Source: Bacteroidales bacterium
GTDB taxonomy: Bacteria > Bacteroidota > Bacteroidia > Bacteroidales > Tenuifilaceae
DNA length: 64,000 nucleotides
Reading direction: 5' to 3'
Assembly (NCBI GenBank): GCA_013141385.1
Contig: JABFRB010000026.1
Span: forward strand, 41,944-105,943
Part shown: piece after piece, positions 43,568 through 51,691 of the stretch
How positions within the stretch are numbered: position 1 is the stretch's first letter
Layout: every line of letters starts with the position of its first letter
The notes under the pieces: generated by a model
What the model was told of the DNA's origin: nothing
The model's database searches: none
Seen by the model: the letters and a program-made list of their open reading frames with translations, nothing else
Program-made: the position numbers and the translations under genes

Positions 43568-45112
43568 ATGCCTTTAAAAAGCAAGATTGAAGAATTACAA
43601 AAACGCAAAGAGGAAGTTTTACAGGGCGGAGGAGAACAAGCCATTGCAAAGCAAGCAGCAATGGGCAAGCTCACCGCAAGGGAGCGAGTTATAGCCCTGT
43701 TAGATGAAGACTCATTTCATGAGTACGATCTCTTTGTTGAGCATGAGGCACGTGATTTCGGTATGGATGGCAAAATACTTCATGGTGATGGGGTTATAAT
43801 CGGAACCGGAACAATTTATAGTGCTCCAGTAGCAGTATTTGCTCAAGATTTTACCGTTGCTGGTGGTTCCTTGGGTTTGATGCATGCTCGAAAAATCACT
43901 AAAATTATGGATTACGCTTTGAGAATGCGAATCCCATTGATCGGTATTAACGATTCAGGGGGCGCTCGTATTCAAGAGGGTGTTAATTCATTGGCTGGTT
44001 ACGGCGAAATTTTTTGGAGAAATACCCTTTCAAGTGGTATTATTCCTCAAATTTCGGTTATACTAGGGCCTTGCGCTGGTGGAGCGGTTTATTCACCAGC
44101 ATTAACCGATTTTGTTTTTGTTGTAGATAAAATCTCTAAGATGTTTATTACTGGACCAGAGGTTATTAAGTCCGTACTTGGAGAAGAAATATCTCAGGAT
44201 GATCTTGGCGGTGCTAGGGTTCATGCTGAAATAACTGGTAACGCCCACTTCTATGCAGAAAGCGAAATCGAATGTTTCGAGCAGATTAAGAAACTTATAA
44301 CTTTTATTCCTTGGAACAACTCGCGTAAAGCTCGTAAATTTGAACCAAAAGAGCCTAAACCAGAATATAATATCGAAAAGATTGTTCCAAACGATCCTAA
44401 GCAACCATATGACGTTCGTGACGTTATTAAAGCGCTAGCCGATGATTCTGATTTCTTCGAAATTCACGAGAAATGGGCTGCAAATATCGTAATTGGTTTT
44501 GGTCGTCTAAATGGCGAAACAGTGGGTTTCGTTGCTAATCAGCCACTTGTAATGGCAGGTGTACTAGATGTTGACAGTTCCGATAAAGCTGCTCGTTTTA
44601 TTCGTTACTGCGATGCATTTAACATCCCTCTTTGTACATTAGTTGACCTTCCTGGTTACCTTCCAGGTATCGATCAGGAACATGCTGGTGTAATTCGTCA
44701 CGGAGCAAAATTACTTTACGCATATAGCGAGGCTTCTGTTCCAAAACTGACCGTGATTCTTCGTAAAGCTTATGGTGGTGGTTACATCGCTATGAGTTCA
44801 CGTCACCTTCGTGCTGATTTTGTATTTGCATGGCCAGGTGCTGAGATTGCTGTTATGGGACCAGAAGGTGCTGCGAATATCATTTTCCGCAAGGAAATCA
44901 CCGAGGCAAAAGATCCCGAAAAGATGCGTCTACAAAAGGTAGAAGAGTATAAGGAGAAATTTGCAAATCCTTATGTTGCTGCCGCTAGAGGTTATATTGA
45001 CTCAGTAATTGAGCCAAAGGAAACCCGCAAATTGCTTCTTCATGGTTTAGAGGTTTCAAGCACTAAAGTTGCTGACCGTCCAACTAAAAAGCATGGAATT
45101 CCTCCATTCTAG
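43568..45112 (+). CDS. Acyl-CoA carboxyltransferase/decarboxylase alpha subunit (MmdA/PccB family)
   Basis: 514 residues with two crotonase-like carboxyltransferase halves. Marker segments are AMGKLTARERV near 31, INDSGGARIQEGV near 125, GPCAGGAVYSPALTDF near 164, LVDLPGYLPGIDQEHAGVIRHGAKLL near 359 and RKAYGGGYIAMSSRHLRAD near 396. The family includes methylmalonyl-CoA decarboxylase alpha and propionyl-CoA carboxylase beta subunits, which exchange CO2 between an acyl-CoA and biotin. A small biotin carrier follows at once, but no biotin carboxylase and no membrane OadB/MmdB subunit is seen in the window. (Methyl)malonyl-CoA is the likely substrate and would link to the pathway encoded downstream. 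Confidence 0.92.
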   Translation: MPLKSKIEELQKRKEEVLQGGGEQAIAKQAAMGKLTARERVIALLDEDSFHEYDLFVEHEARDFGMDGKILHGDGVIIGTGTIYSAPVAVFAQDFTVAGGSLGLMHARKITKIMDYALRMRIPLIGINDSGGARIQEGVNSLAGYGEIFWRNTLSSGIIPQISVILGPCAGGAVYSPALTDFVFVVDKISKMFITGPEVIKSVLGEEISQDDLGGARVHAEITGNAHFYAESEIECFEQIKKLITFIPWNNSRKARKFEPKEPKPEYNIEKIVPNDPKQPYDVRDVIKALADDSDFFEIHEKWAANIVIGFGRLNGETVGFVANQPLVMAGVLDVDSSDKAARFIRYCDAFNIPLCTLVDLPGYLPGIDQEHAGVIRHGAKLLYAYSEASVPKLTVILRKAYGGGYIAMSSRHLRADFVFAWPGAEIAVMGPEGAANIIFRKEITEAKDPEKMRLQKVEEYKEKFANPYVAAARGYIDSVIEPKETRKLLLHGLEVSSTKVADRPTKKHGIPPF

Positions 45113-45173
45113 AATTGAATGGATGGTTAAATGTAAAGTGAAAAACAAATGAATCTTCTAAATCAATTTGTAT

Positions 45174-45407
45174 ATGGCATTAAGTAGACTCGATAATAAA
45201 CAATTAACTGCCTTTATTCCTGGAACAATCATCGACGTAAAAGTTAAGGTTGGTCAACAGGTAAAGCAAGGTGAAATTCTAGTGATTTTAGATGCAATGA
45301 AAATGCACAACAGAATTTTATCTCCTATAAATACTACTGTAAAAGAGGTTAATGTTAAACCCGGCGATAGAGTAGTTAAGGGGTTTGTAATGGTAGTTTT
45401 AGATTAA
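45174..45407 (+). CDS. Biotin carboxyl carrier protein (biotinyl domain)
   Basis: 77 residues from the ATG at 45174; a TTG six bases earlier is a weaker alternative. It is a single biotinyl-lipoyl fold with the biotinylation motif LDAMKMHN near residue 43 and flanking strands GTIIDVKVKVGQQVKQGE and VKEVNVKPGDRVVKG. It is much shorter than the 120-150 residue carriers that include a Pro/Ala-rich linker, so the whole protein is the carrier domain. It is 61 bp after the carboxyltransferase gene and ends in a strong terminator. Confidence 0.92.
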   Translation: MALSRLDNKQLTAFIPGTIIDVKVKVGQQVKQGEILVILDAMKMHNRILSPINTTVKEVNVKPGDRVVKGFVMVVLD

Positions 45408-45471
45408 CAATCTAATGAACAAGGATAAAAATGGGAGGTAAAGATCCCATTTTATCATAATAAGTTTTGAT

Positions 45472-45498
45472 AGAAAAGCTGCCAATGGCAGCTTTTCT
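45472..45498 (+). terminator. Strong intrinsic terminator after the biotin carrier gene
   Basis: AGAAAAGCTGCC, loop AAT, GGCAGCTTTTCT: a perfect 12-bp stem. It separates the carboxyltransferase pair from the FdrA cluster transcriptionally. Confidence 0.9.
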
Positions 45499-45545
45499 AA
45501 TTAAACAAGTTTGATTTTGCTGTATGTAGTTTGAACTATTTTCAT

Positions 45546-46391
45546 ATGAACAATAGTGAATCGATCTATTTACCTTGTGCTGGAAAATCTCTTCCACTTG
45601 GAGATTTTAAAGTACATTCCAGGTTTACCAGGGTCGTCAATTTTGTAAACGAGGCGAATGAAATTGCTTTCATCACATCAGAAATCAGTTTACTTGCCGC
45701 TCATGGAATTTTTCTCCCAGAACAAAGTTTAAAGTTTATCATAAACTTAACCATTACTCCTCCAGAGATAATTATTAATGACCGAAGGATTAATCGATCC
45801 TCGATAAATAAATACGATTCAAGCCTGAATTTTGAAAATATTGATGGGGTAAAGTTTGAAGAAAATCTACTTCAATTACCAATACTTTTTTCACAAGAAT
45901 TCCCGGAAAAAAGTTTACTTTTTCTACTAAATTCTCAATATGAAGCAAATTTTACTTCTGGATTTGATCGTGCCTTTATGATTAATGCTTTAAGAAGCAA
46001 AGAACTTATACTTTCCGGAGAATTAATAAAAGGAGTTGAAGCTATTAAAGGAACTGGGTATGGTTTAACTCCTTCGGGCGATGATTTTATTGCCGGACTG
46101 CTATTAGGAATGCATTACAATGAATTCAAATACAGAAAGAATCTTTATAAAGCAAAAAACGACATCTATCAGGCTGTTGCAGGTCAGAATCTACTTACAT
46201 CTTCGTTTTTGTTTCAAGCAAAAGAGGCAAATTATTTCCGAATTTTAAAAAATTTTCTATTTTTGCTATTTGACGCAGAAATTTCTACTACTAAAGATGA
46301 GCTCGTTCAGTTGTTTTCACTAGGAGCTACTTCGGGAGCAGATTTACTCACTGGGTATATTTTTTCAATTAAATATAAAATTGCTATATGA
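45546..46391 (+). CDS. DUF2877 protein, homologue of oxamate carbamoyltransferase subunit AllH
   Basis: About 281 residues from the ATG at 45546; an in-frame TTG at 45531 is less likely. The family signature GTGYGLTPSGDDFIAGLLLGMH is near residue 178, and ATSGADLLTGYIF near 264 closes the domain. In E. coli, AllH (YlbF) is one of three proteins needed for oxamate carbamoyltransferase in anaerobic allantoin use. Here it precedes FdrA with a 4-bp ATGA overlap, so the two are translationally coupled. It belongs to a nine-gene co-oriented set; its exact role inside the enzyme is unknown. Confidence 0.85.
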   Translation: MNNSESIYLPCAGKSLPLGDFKVHSRFTRVVNFVNEANEIAFITSEISLLAAHGIFLPEQSLKFIINLTITPPEIIINDRRINRSSINKYDSSLNFENIDGVKFEENLLQLPILFSQEFPEKSLLFLLNSQYEANFTSGFDRAFMINALRSKELILSGELIKGVEAIKGTGYGLTPSGDDFIAGLLLGMHYNEFKYRKNLYKAKNDIYQAVAGQNLLTSSFLFQAKEANYFRILKNFLFLLFDAEISTTKDELVQLFSLGATSGADLLTGYIFSIKYKIAI

Positions 46392-47935
46392 TTGTTAAGG
46401 GTATTTTGAAAAAGGGAGCTTATTACGATTCTGTTTCCCTGATGATTGTATCAAAGGAACTCAATCAACTGGAAGGTATTAAGGATTCCTCAGTAGTAAT
46501 GGGCACACAGGAGAATAGAGCAATTCTAAATGCAGCTGGGTTAATGGTTTCTGATTTTGATAAATCGAATGATACCGATTTACTTATCAGCATAAAAGCT
46601 ATTTCGGAAGAAGCTATTTCTAAAGCTTTTGCAAAAGTTGATCAATTGCTGAAAGATATTCGCAACAAACACGATGAAACTGGAGATGTTAAGGCACATA
46701 GTTTAGAACAAGCCGTGAAACAATTATCTGGAGCAAACCTTTCCTTAATCTCAATAGCAGGAAAATATGCAGCACGTGAAGCAATGAAAGCCTTACAGCA
46801 AGGACTTCATGTAATGCTTTTCTCAGATAATGTAAGTATCAGCGAGGAAATTGAGCTAAAGCAATTTGCACGAAATAAGGGTTTGATGGTTATGGGACCT
46901 GATTGTGGTACAGCTATTATTAACGGAATACCGCTTGCATTTGCAAATGTAGTTCAGAAAGGAAACATTGGGATTGTAGCAGCATCAGGAACAGGCTTGC
47001 AGGAAGTTAGTTCGCTGATTTCAAATGAGGGGGCAGGTATTTCGCAGGCTATAGGTACTGGTGGACGTGATGTTAAAAAGGAGGTTGGTGGCATTATGTT
47101 TATTGAAGCCATGAAGGCTCTTGCTCAAGATGAAGAAACCAAAATTATAGTACTGATTAGCAAGCCACCCCACGAAGAAGTACTTCAGAAAATTTCCGAT
47201 GAAATCAAAAAAATTAAAAAACCAGTAATCGCGATTCTAATTGGAGGAAATCCAAAGCCTTTAAGGAATGCTGGGGCAATTCCTGCCCATAATTTGGAAG
47301 AGGCGGCAATTTACGCAGCCAGTTTGTCCAAAGGCATAGAAGTTGAAAAAGCTTTGAATAAAATAGAACTTCGTGATGTAGAAATACTTGCTCAAAGTGA
47401 AAAGTTGGCTAAAAATTGTTCGGGCAAATACATCCGAGGGTTATTCAGCGGTGGAACATTGTGTGATGAAACTCAACTGATTCTGAAAGACACTATTGGC
47501 TACGTTCATAGCAACGCTCCTTTAAATCCAGATTATCAGCTAAAAAATCTTTGGAAAAGCGAGGGGAATACTATACTTGACATGGGTGAAGATGAGTTTA
47601 CATCTGGTCGTCCACATCCTATGATTGATTTTTCATTGCGAAATAAAAGGATAATTGAGGAAGCCGAGAATAAAGAGGTTGCTATTATTTTATTGGATGT
47701 AGTTCTAGGTTATGGATCTCATCTTGATCCTGCTTCTGAATTAGTTCCAGTAATTCGTAAGGCTTTAGAAATATCGCCTAAACTATTATTTATATGTTCG
47801 GTTACTGGCACCAATCAGGATCCTCAGAATAGGAATGAGGTAATTCACAAACTGGAAAAGGCTGGGGCATTAGTAATGCCTTCGAATGTTGCTGCTAGCA
47901 AACTTGTTGGCGCAATAGCAAAACTAATTCGCTGA
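46388..47935 (+). CDS. fdrA: FdrA-family protein (AllF-like carbamoyltransferase subunit)
   Basis: 515 residues with the succinyl-CoA-synthetase-like fold of FdrA. After a short N-terminal domain, the CoA-ligase-like part has LISIAGKYAAREAMKALQQG near 117, VMGPDCGTAIINGIPLAFANV near 166, GIVAASGTGLQEVSSLI near 193 and AIGTGGRDVKKEVGG near 217. The C-terminal ligase half has LFSGGTLCDETQ near 352 and LDMGEDEFTSGRPHPMID near 397. E. coli FdrA (AllF) works with AllG and AllH to phosphorolyse oxalurate to oxamate and carbamoyl phosphate. The three homologues are adjacent here in the order H, F, G. Confidence 0.92.
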   Translation: MIVKGILKKGAYYDSVSLMIVSKELNQLEGIKDSSVVMGTQENRAILNAAGLMVSDFDKSNDTDLLISIKAISEEAISKAFAKVDQLLKDIRNKHDETGDVKAHSLEQAVKQLSGANLSLISIAGKYAAREAMKALQQGLHVMLFSDNVSISEEIELKQFARNKGLMVMGPDCGTAIINGIPLAFANVVQKGNIGIVAASGTGLQEVSSLISNEGAGISQAIGTGGRDVKKEVGGIMFIEAMKALAQDEETKIIVLISKPPHEEVLQKISDEIKKIKKPVIAILIGGNPKPLRNAGAIPAHNLEEAAIYAASLSKGIEVEKALNKIELRDVEILAQSEKLAKNCSGKYIRGLFSGGTLCDETQLILKDTIGYVHSNAPLNPDYQLKNLWKSEGNTILDMGEDEFTSGRPHPMIDFSLRNKRIIEEAENKEVAIILLDVVLGYGSHLDPASELVPVIRKALEISPKLLFICSVTGTNQDPQNRNEVIHKLEKAGALVMPSNVAASKLVGAIAKLIR

Positions 47936-47973
47936 TATTATACCTAAGATTAACAGTACTTAAAGACAAAAAT

Positions 47974-49377
47974 ATGGCCATTAATGATTTATTTAATCAA
48001 CCATTAAAAGTAATTAACACTGGATTGGCATCATTCAAAACCAATCTAGAAAAGGTTGGTACTGAAGTAGTTCAAGTTAGTTGGAAACCCCCTGTAGATG
48101 TTGATAAAAACTCTTCAAGAATTATTGATGCTAATCAAAGTAAGATAGATAAGGCGAACCAAGAGGCTCTCAATATCATTTTAAACGGAAAGCCCGTTTT
48201 AGTTGGTTTAGATATTGCCCTAAATGTTATACCCGGGATGAAGAAGAACCTAATCCTCCATTCAGGGCCTCCTATTACTTGGGATCGCATGTGTGGACCA
48301 ACTCGTGGAGCAATAATGGGTGCTTTAATTTATGAGGGAATGGCTGCAAATCCCGAAGAGGCTGAAAAACTTGCATCATCGGGCAAAATTGAGTACGCAC
48401 CATGTCATGAACATGCTTCTGTGGGTCCAATGGCTGGAATTATTTCATCTTCCATGCCGGTATTCATTATTAAAAACGAAACCTATGGAAATATTGCATA
48501 TTGCACTTTGAACGAAGGTTTAGGTAAAGTTTTACGCTATGGTGCTTTTGGTTCAGAGGTAATTGAAAAACTAAAATGGATGGAAACCATTATGTACCCC
48601 ATCCTCAAAGCAGCAGTAGCAAAGTTGGGAAGAGTTGATTTGAAAAATATTATTGCACAGGCACTTCACATGGGAGATGAGGTACACAATCGTAATCGAG
48701 CTGGGACTTCATTGCTTTATCGCACTATGGCACCTGCAATTGTGGAAACCAGTGAAATAAAAGAGGATACAATTAAGGTTTTGAATTTTATTAATGGAAA
48801 TGACCATTTCTTCTTGAATCTTTCCATGCCAGCATCTAAAGCCTGTTTAGATGCTGCTCGTAATATCCCATTCAGTAGCGTAGCCGTGGTAATGGCAAGG
48901 AACGGAACTGATTTTGGTATTCAACTTGCAGGTACAGGCGATCAGTGGTTTACTGGCCCAGCCTTAGTACCCGACGCCTTATTTTTTCCGGGATATACAA
49001 AAGATGATGCAAATCCTGATATTGGAGACAGCGCCATCACTGAAACTGGAGGTTTGGGTGGATTTGCCATTGCATCTGCTCCAGCAATCGTTCAGTTCGT
49101 AGGTGGAACAGCCAAAGATGCTGTGCAATACACCTTAGATATGTATGAAATTACAGCAGGAGAAAATAACGTTTACCAAATCCCCTATCTTAACTTCAGA
49201 GGGACTCCCACTGGTATAGATGTAAGAAAGGTGATAGAAAAAAATATCACCCCATTTATCGATACTGGGGTTGCACATAAAAATCCCGGCGTTGGTCAGG
49301 TTGGTGCAGGAGTACTCAGTGCGCCTATGGAACCCTTTAAAAAGGCCTACGAAGGATTAGCAAAGCAATTTGAGTAG
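47974..49377 (+). CDS. DUF1116 protein (AllG/YlbE-like carbamoyltransferase subunit)
   Basis: 467 residues. Family segments are PVLVGLDIALNVIPGMKKNLILHSGPPITWDRMC starting near 69, a His-rich CHEHASVGPMAGIISSSMPVF near 145, and GDEVHNRNRAGTSLLYRTMAP near 231. The C-terminus includes ETGGLGGFAIASAPAIVQFVGG near 356. DUF1116 proteins are the partner of FdrA and DUF2877 in the three-component carbamoyltransferase. The gene begins 38 bp after fdrA. Together they imply phosphorolysis of an acyl-urea (ureido) compound, with substrate set by genes downstream. Confidence 0.9.
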   Translation: MAINDLFNQPLKVINTGLASFKTNLEKVGTEVVQVSWKPPVDVDKNSSRIIDANQSKIDKANQEALNIILNGKPVLVGLDIALNVIPGMKKNLILHSGPPITWDRMCGPTRGAIMGALIYEGMAANPEEAEKLASSGKIEYAPCHEHASVGPMAGIISSSMPVFIIKNETYGNIAYCTLNEGLGKVLRYGAFGSEVIEKLKWMETIMYPILKAAVAKLGRVDLKNIIAQALHMGDEVHNRNRAGTSLLYRTMAPAIVETSEIKEDTIKVLNFINGNDHFFLNLSMPASKACLDAARNIPFSSVAVVMARNGTDFGIQLAGTGDQWFTGPALVPDALFFPGYTKDDANPDIGDSAITETGGLGGFAIASAPAIVQFVGGTAKDAVQYTLDMYEITAGENNVYQIPYLNFRGTPTGIDVRKVIEKNITPFIDTGVAHKNPGVGQVGAGVLSAPMEPFKKAYEGLAKQFE

Positions 49378-49432
49378 GTAATCCTAAAAACTTAAAACAT
49401 AAACATCTAATAAATAATTAAAACTAATAGAT

Positions 49433-50245
49433 ATGAAACCAGAAGACGTTTTCAAATTCATGGGTGAAGTGAAAATTCACGACTTGACTCAACGCTTAAG
49501 TATACACACCCCACCATGGCCTAGCTATATGCCTTTGCAAATTCAATATTTTAAAAGGATAGCAGGTGCTCACATGGGGCAAGGTGCTAATGGACAAATT
49601 ATCAAAACCAGTAACCATGTTGGAACTCATATCGATGGCGAAATCCATTTTCATTCTAGTGGACGCACCATTGGTGATACACCCCTTGATTTCTGGTATG
49701 GACCTGGTGTAGTTGTTGATATATCCGATGAAGTTTCTGATTATAGTTTGTATTCTCCAGAAATGTTGATGAAAAAAGCGGAGATAAAAGAAGGAGATAT
49801 CCTAATTATAAATACAGGCTACAACCGTTATGCATGGGATCAACCAGAATCAGATGAAGTACGGTATTTTGTAAAACACCCAGGCCCAAGTCCCGAATTT
49901 CATCAGTGGGCATTGGACATGAAAATTAAATGGATTGGAGTTGATTGCGGTAGCGCAGACCATCCAATGAATACCATTATTCGCGACTGGCACCCAAAAC
50001 GTTTTAAAGAAGCTGAAGAGAAACTGATTGCAGATTATGGAAAATCATGGGATCAGATGTTTCCTCCAGACGTTTACTATCAGGTAATGCACCTTAAATT
50101 ATTCCCAAAAGGATTGGTTCATGCTGAAAATCTTGGAGGCGATATCAATAAAGTAAATAACAAACGAGTTTGGATAGGACTTTTCCCACTTCGTGGCATT
50201 GAGCTAGAATCATCGATGTGCCGTGTAATAGCGATGGAAGGATAA
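49433..50245 (+). CDS. Cyclase-family metal hydrolase (isatin hydrolase / kynurenine formamidase fold)
   Basis: 270 residues. The metal-binding motif HVGTHIDGEIHFH near 62-74 matches HxGTHxDxPxHF except that Glu replaces Pro. Other fold markers are VVVDISDE near 98, GDILIINTGY near 121, WIGVDCGSADHPMN near 165 and the C-terminal LRGIELESSMCRVIA. Family members hydrolyse cyclic or N-acyl amides with Mn or Zn. Placed between the carbamoyltransferase genes and the molybdenum hydroxylase genes, it is the best candidate for opening a hydroxylated heterocycle. Substrate inferred only. Confidence 0.88.
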   Translation: MKPEDVFKFMGEVKIHDLTQRLSIHTPPWPSYMPLQIQYFKRIAGAHMGQGANGQIIKTSNHVGTHIDGEIHFHSSGRTIGDTPLDFWYGPGVVVDISDEVSDYSLYSPEMLMKKAEIKEGDILIINTGYNRYAWDQPESDEVRYFVKHPGPSPEFHQWALDMKIKWIGVDCGSADHPMNTIIRDWHPKRFKEAEEKLIADYGKSWDQMFPPDVYYQVMHLKLFPKGLVHAENLGGDINKVNNKRVWIGLFPLRGIELESSMCRVIAMEG

Positions 50246-50344
50246 TAGTGTTTTTGCAACTCTGTACTCCATTTTGGAATACAGAGTTATTAAATTTTAT
50301 ATTTGCTATAACTATAACAAGATTAAAACTTAACTCCTCACATT

Positions 50345-51223
50345 ATGGCAATCCCTTACGAATTTGCCTACGAAAGGCCAGAAACCGCTGAGCAAGCGAT
50401 TAAACTCCTCGGGAAGTATGGTAAAAATGCCAGAATCCTAGCCGGAGGAACTGATTTGGCCAACCAGATGAAGCAGGGCTTTCGGGTACCTGAAATTCTC
50501 ATTGATATTAAAAATATCAAAGAATGGGAAGTCATCAAGATGGTTAATAATGAGCTTCATATAGGTTCTTTGGTCACTTTTAATGACCTTAGAAAATCTC
50601 AACTTATTAGAGAAAAACTGAATATTCTATTCGAGGCGGCAGGTCTTGTAGCATCAACAGGGGTGAGAAACAGGGCTACAATGGTGGGGAATATTTGTTC
50701 GGCTGTAGCTTGTATGGATAGTGCTGCTCCGCTTCTTGTTCACGAGGCTGTAATTCATACCATGAGCATCGATGGAGAAAGAGCTATTCCTATCCAGCAA
50801 TGGTTTATAGATAATCGCAAAACAGCGATTCAAGACAATGAACTTGTTACACATGTTTCTATTCCTATTCCGGAGAAGAAGTATGCAGGTGCATATCAAA
50901 AGATGATGAGATATTCAGGCGAGGATCTTTCACAATCAAACGTTGGGGTTTTGGTTCTATCCGATAACAAATATCATGTAGCTTTTGGCTCGGTTGGTCC
51001 AATTCCAAAACGCTCCTTGAAAATTGAAAATCTTCTAAACACTAAGGGCATATCAAAAGAGACCATAGAAGAAGCCAAAGCCATGATTGAAACGGTTATT
51101 GCTCCAATCACTGATGTTCGTGCAACCAAGGAATATCGTATGCACATGACCAAAGTTATGTTCGAAAGGGCTTTAAAATCAGCCGTTGAGCGATTTAAAC
51201 AACCTAAGTTAATTACACAGTAG
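50345..51223 (+). CDS. Molybdenum hydroxylase FAD-binding subunit (CoxM/XdhB-like)
   Basis: 292 residues. The FAD-binding PCMH fold has ARILAGGTDLANQMKQG near 30 and the pyrophosphate-contacting TGVRNRATMVGNICSAVACMDSAAPLL near 105. The C-terminal CO_deh_flav_C-like domain starts near 180. It passes electrons from the [2Fe-2S] subunit to an acceptor through FAD. It is the first of three adjacent subunit genes (7 bp and 2 bp gaps), the usual medium, small, large order of xanthine-dehydrogenase-type enzymes. Confidence 0.93.
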   Translation: MAIPYEFAYERPETAEQAIKLLGKYGKNARILAGGTDLANQMKQGFRVPEILIDIKNIKEWEVIKMVNNELHIGSLVTFNDLRKSQLIREKLNILFEAAGLVASTGVRNRATMVGNICSAVACMDSAAPLLVHEAVIHTMSIDGERAIPIQQWFIDNRKTAIQDNELVTHVSIPIPEKKYAGAYQKMMRYSGEDLSQSNVGVLVLSDNKYHVAFGSVGPIPKRSLKIENLLNTKGISKETIEEAKAMIETVIAPITDVRATKEYRMHMTKVMFERALKSAVERFKQPKLITQ

Positions 51224-51230
51224 CATTGCT

Positions 51231-51689
51231 ATGAAAAAAATATCCTTTAAACTCAATGGAGAAACAAGGTTTCTTCACGTTGAACCCAATGAAACATTAC
51301 TCGATGTTTTGAGGGATAGAATGGGGGTAAAAAGTCCAAAATGTGGTTGCGACAATGGCGACTGCGGAGCTTGTACTGTGATGCTCGATGGAAAAACAGT
51401 TCGAAGCTGCCTTATCTTTGCAATCGAAGTTGATGGTCATGAGATATCAACTCTTGAGAATATATCGAAAAATGGATTATCACCTTTACAAAAGGCTTTT
51501 TTAGAAAAAAATGTTTTTCAATGTGGTTATTGCGCTCCCGGAATGATATTATCCGCTACCGAATTAATTACTAATAATCCGCATCCTTCCGAACATGAGA
51601 TAAAAGAAGCTCTTGCTGGCAATTTATGCCGTTGCACGGGCTACACTCCAGTTATTGAAGCCATTCTTGAATTAACCAAAAAGGACTAA
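51231..51689 (+). CDS. Molybdenum hydroxylase [2Fe-2S] subunit (CoxS/XdhC-like)
   Basis: 152 residues. The plant-type [2Fe-2S] motif CGCDNGDCGACTVMLDG is near 39-55 with the fourth Cys near 60, and the all-helical second [2Fe-2S] domain has CGYCAPGMILSA near 98 and NLCRCTGYTPVIEAI near 131. It carries electrons from the Mo centre to FAD. The spacing is 2 bp to the large-subunit gene, so expression is coupled. Confidence 0.95.
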   Translation: MKKISFKLNGETRFLHVEPNETLLDVLRDRMGVKSPKCGCDNGDCGACTVMLDGKTVRSCLIFAIEVDGHEISTLENISKNGLSPLQKAFLEKNVFQCGYCAPGMILSATELITNNPHPSEHEIKEALAGNLCRCTGYTPVIEAILELTKKD

Positions 51690-51691
51690 CT

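Noticed and set aside
43568..45407. Complete methylmalonyl-CoA decarboxylase sodium pump
   Set aside because: Only the alpha-type carboxyltransferase and a biotin carrier are present. The membrane beta subunit (OadB/MmdB) and gamma subunit are not in the window, so sodium pumping cannot be claimed.
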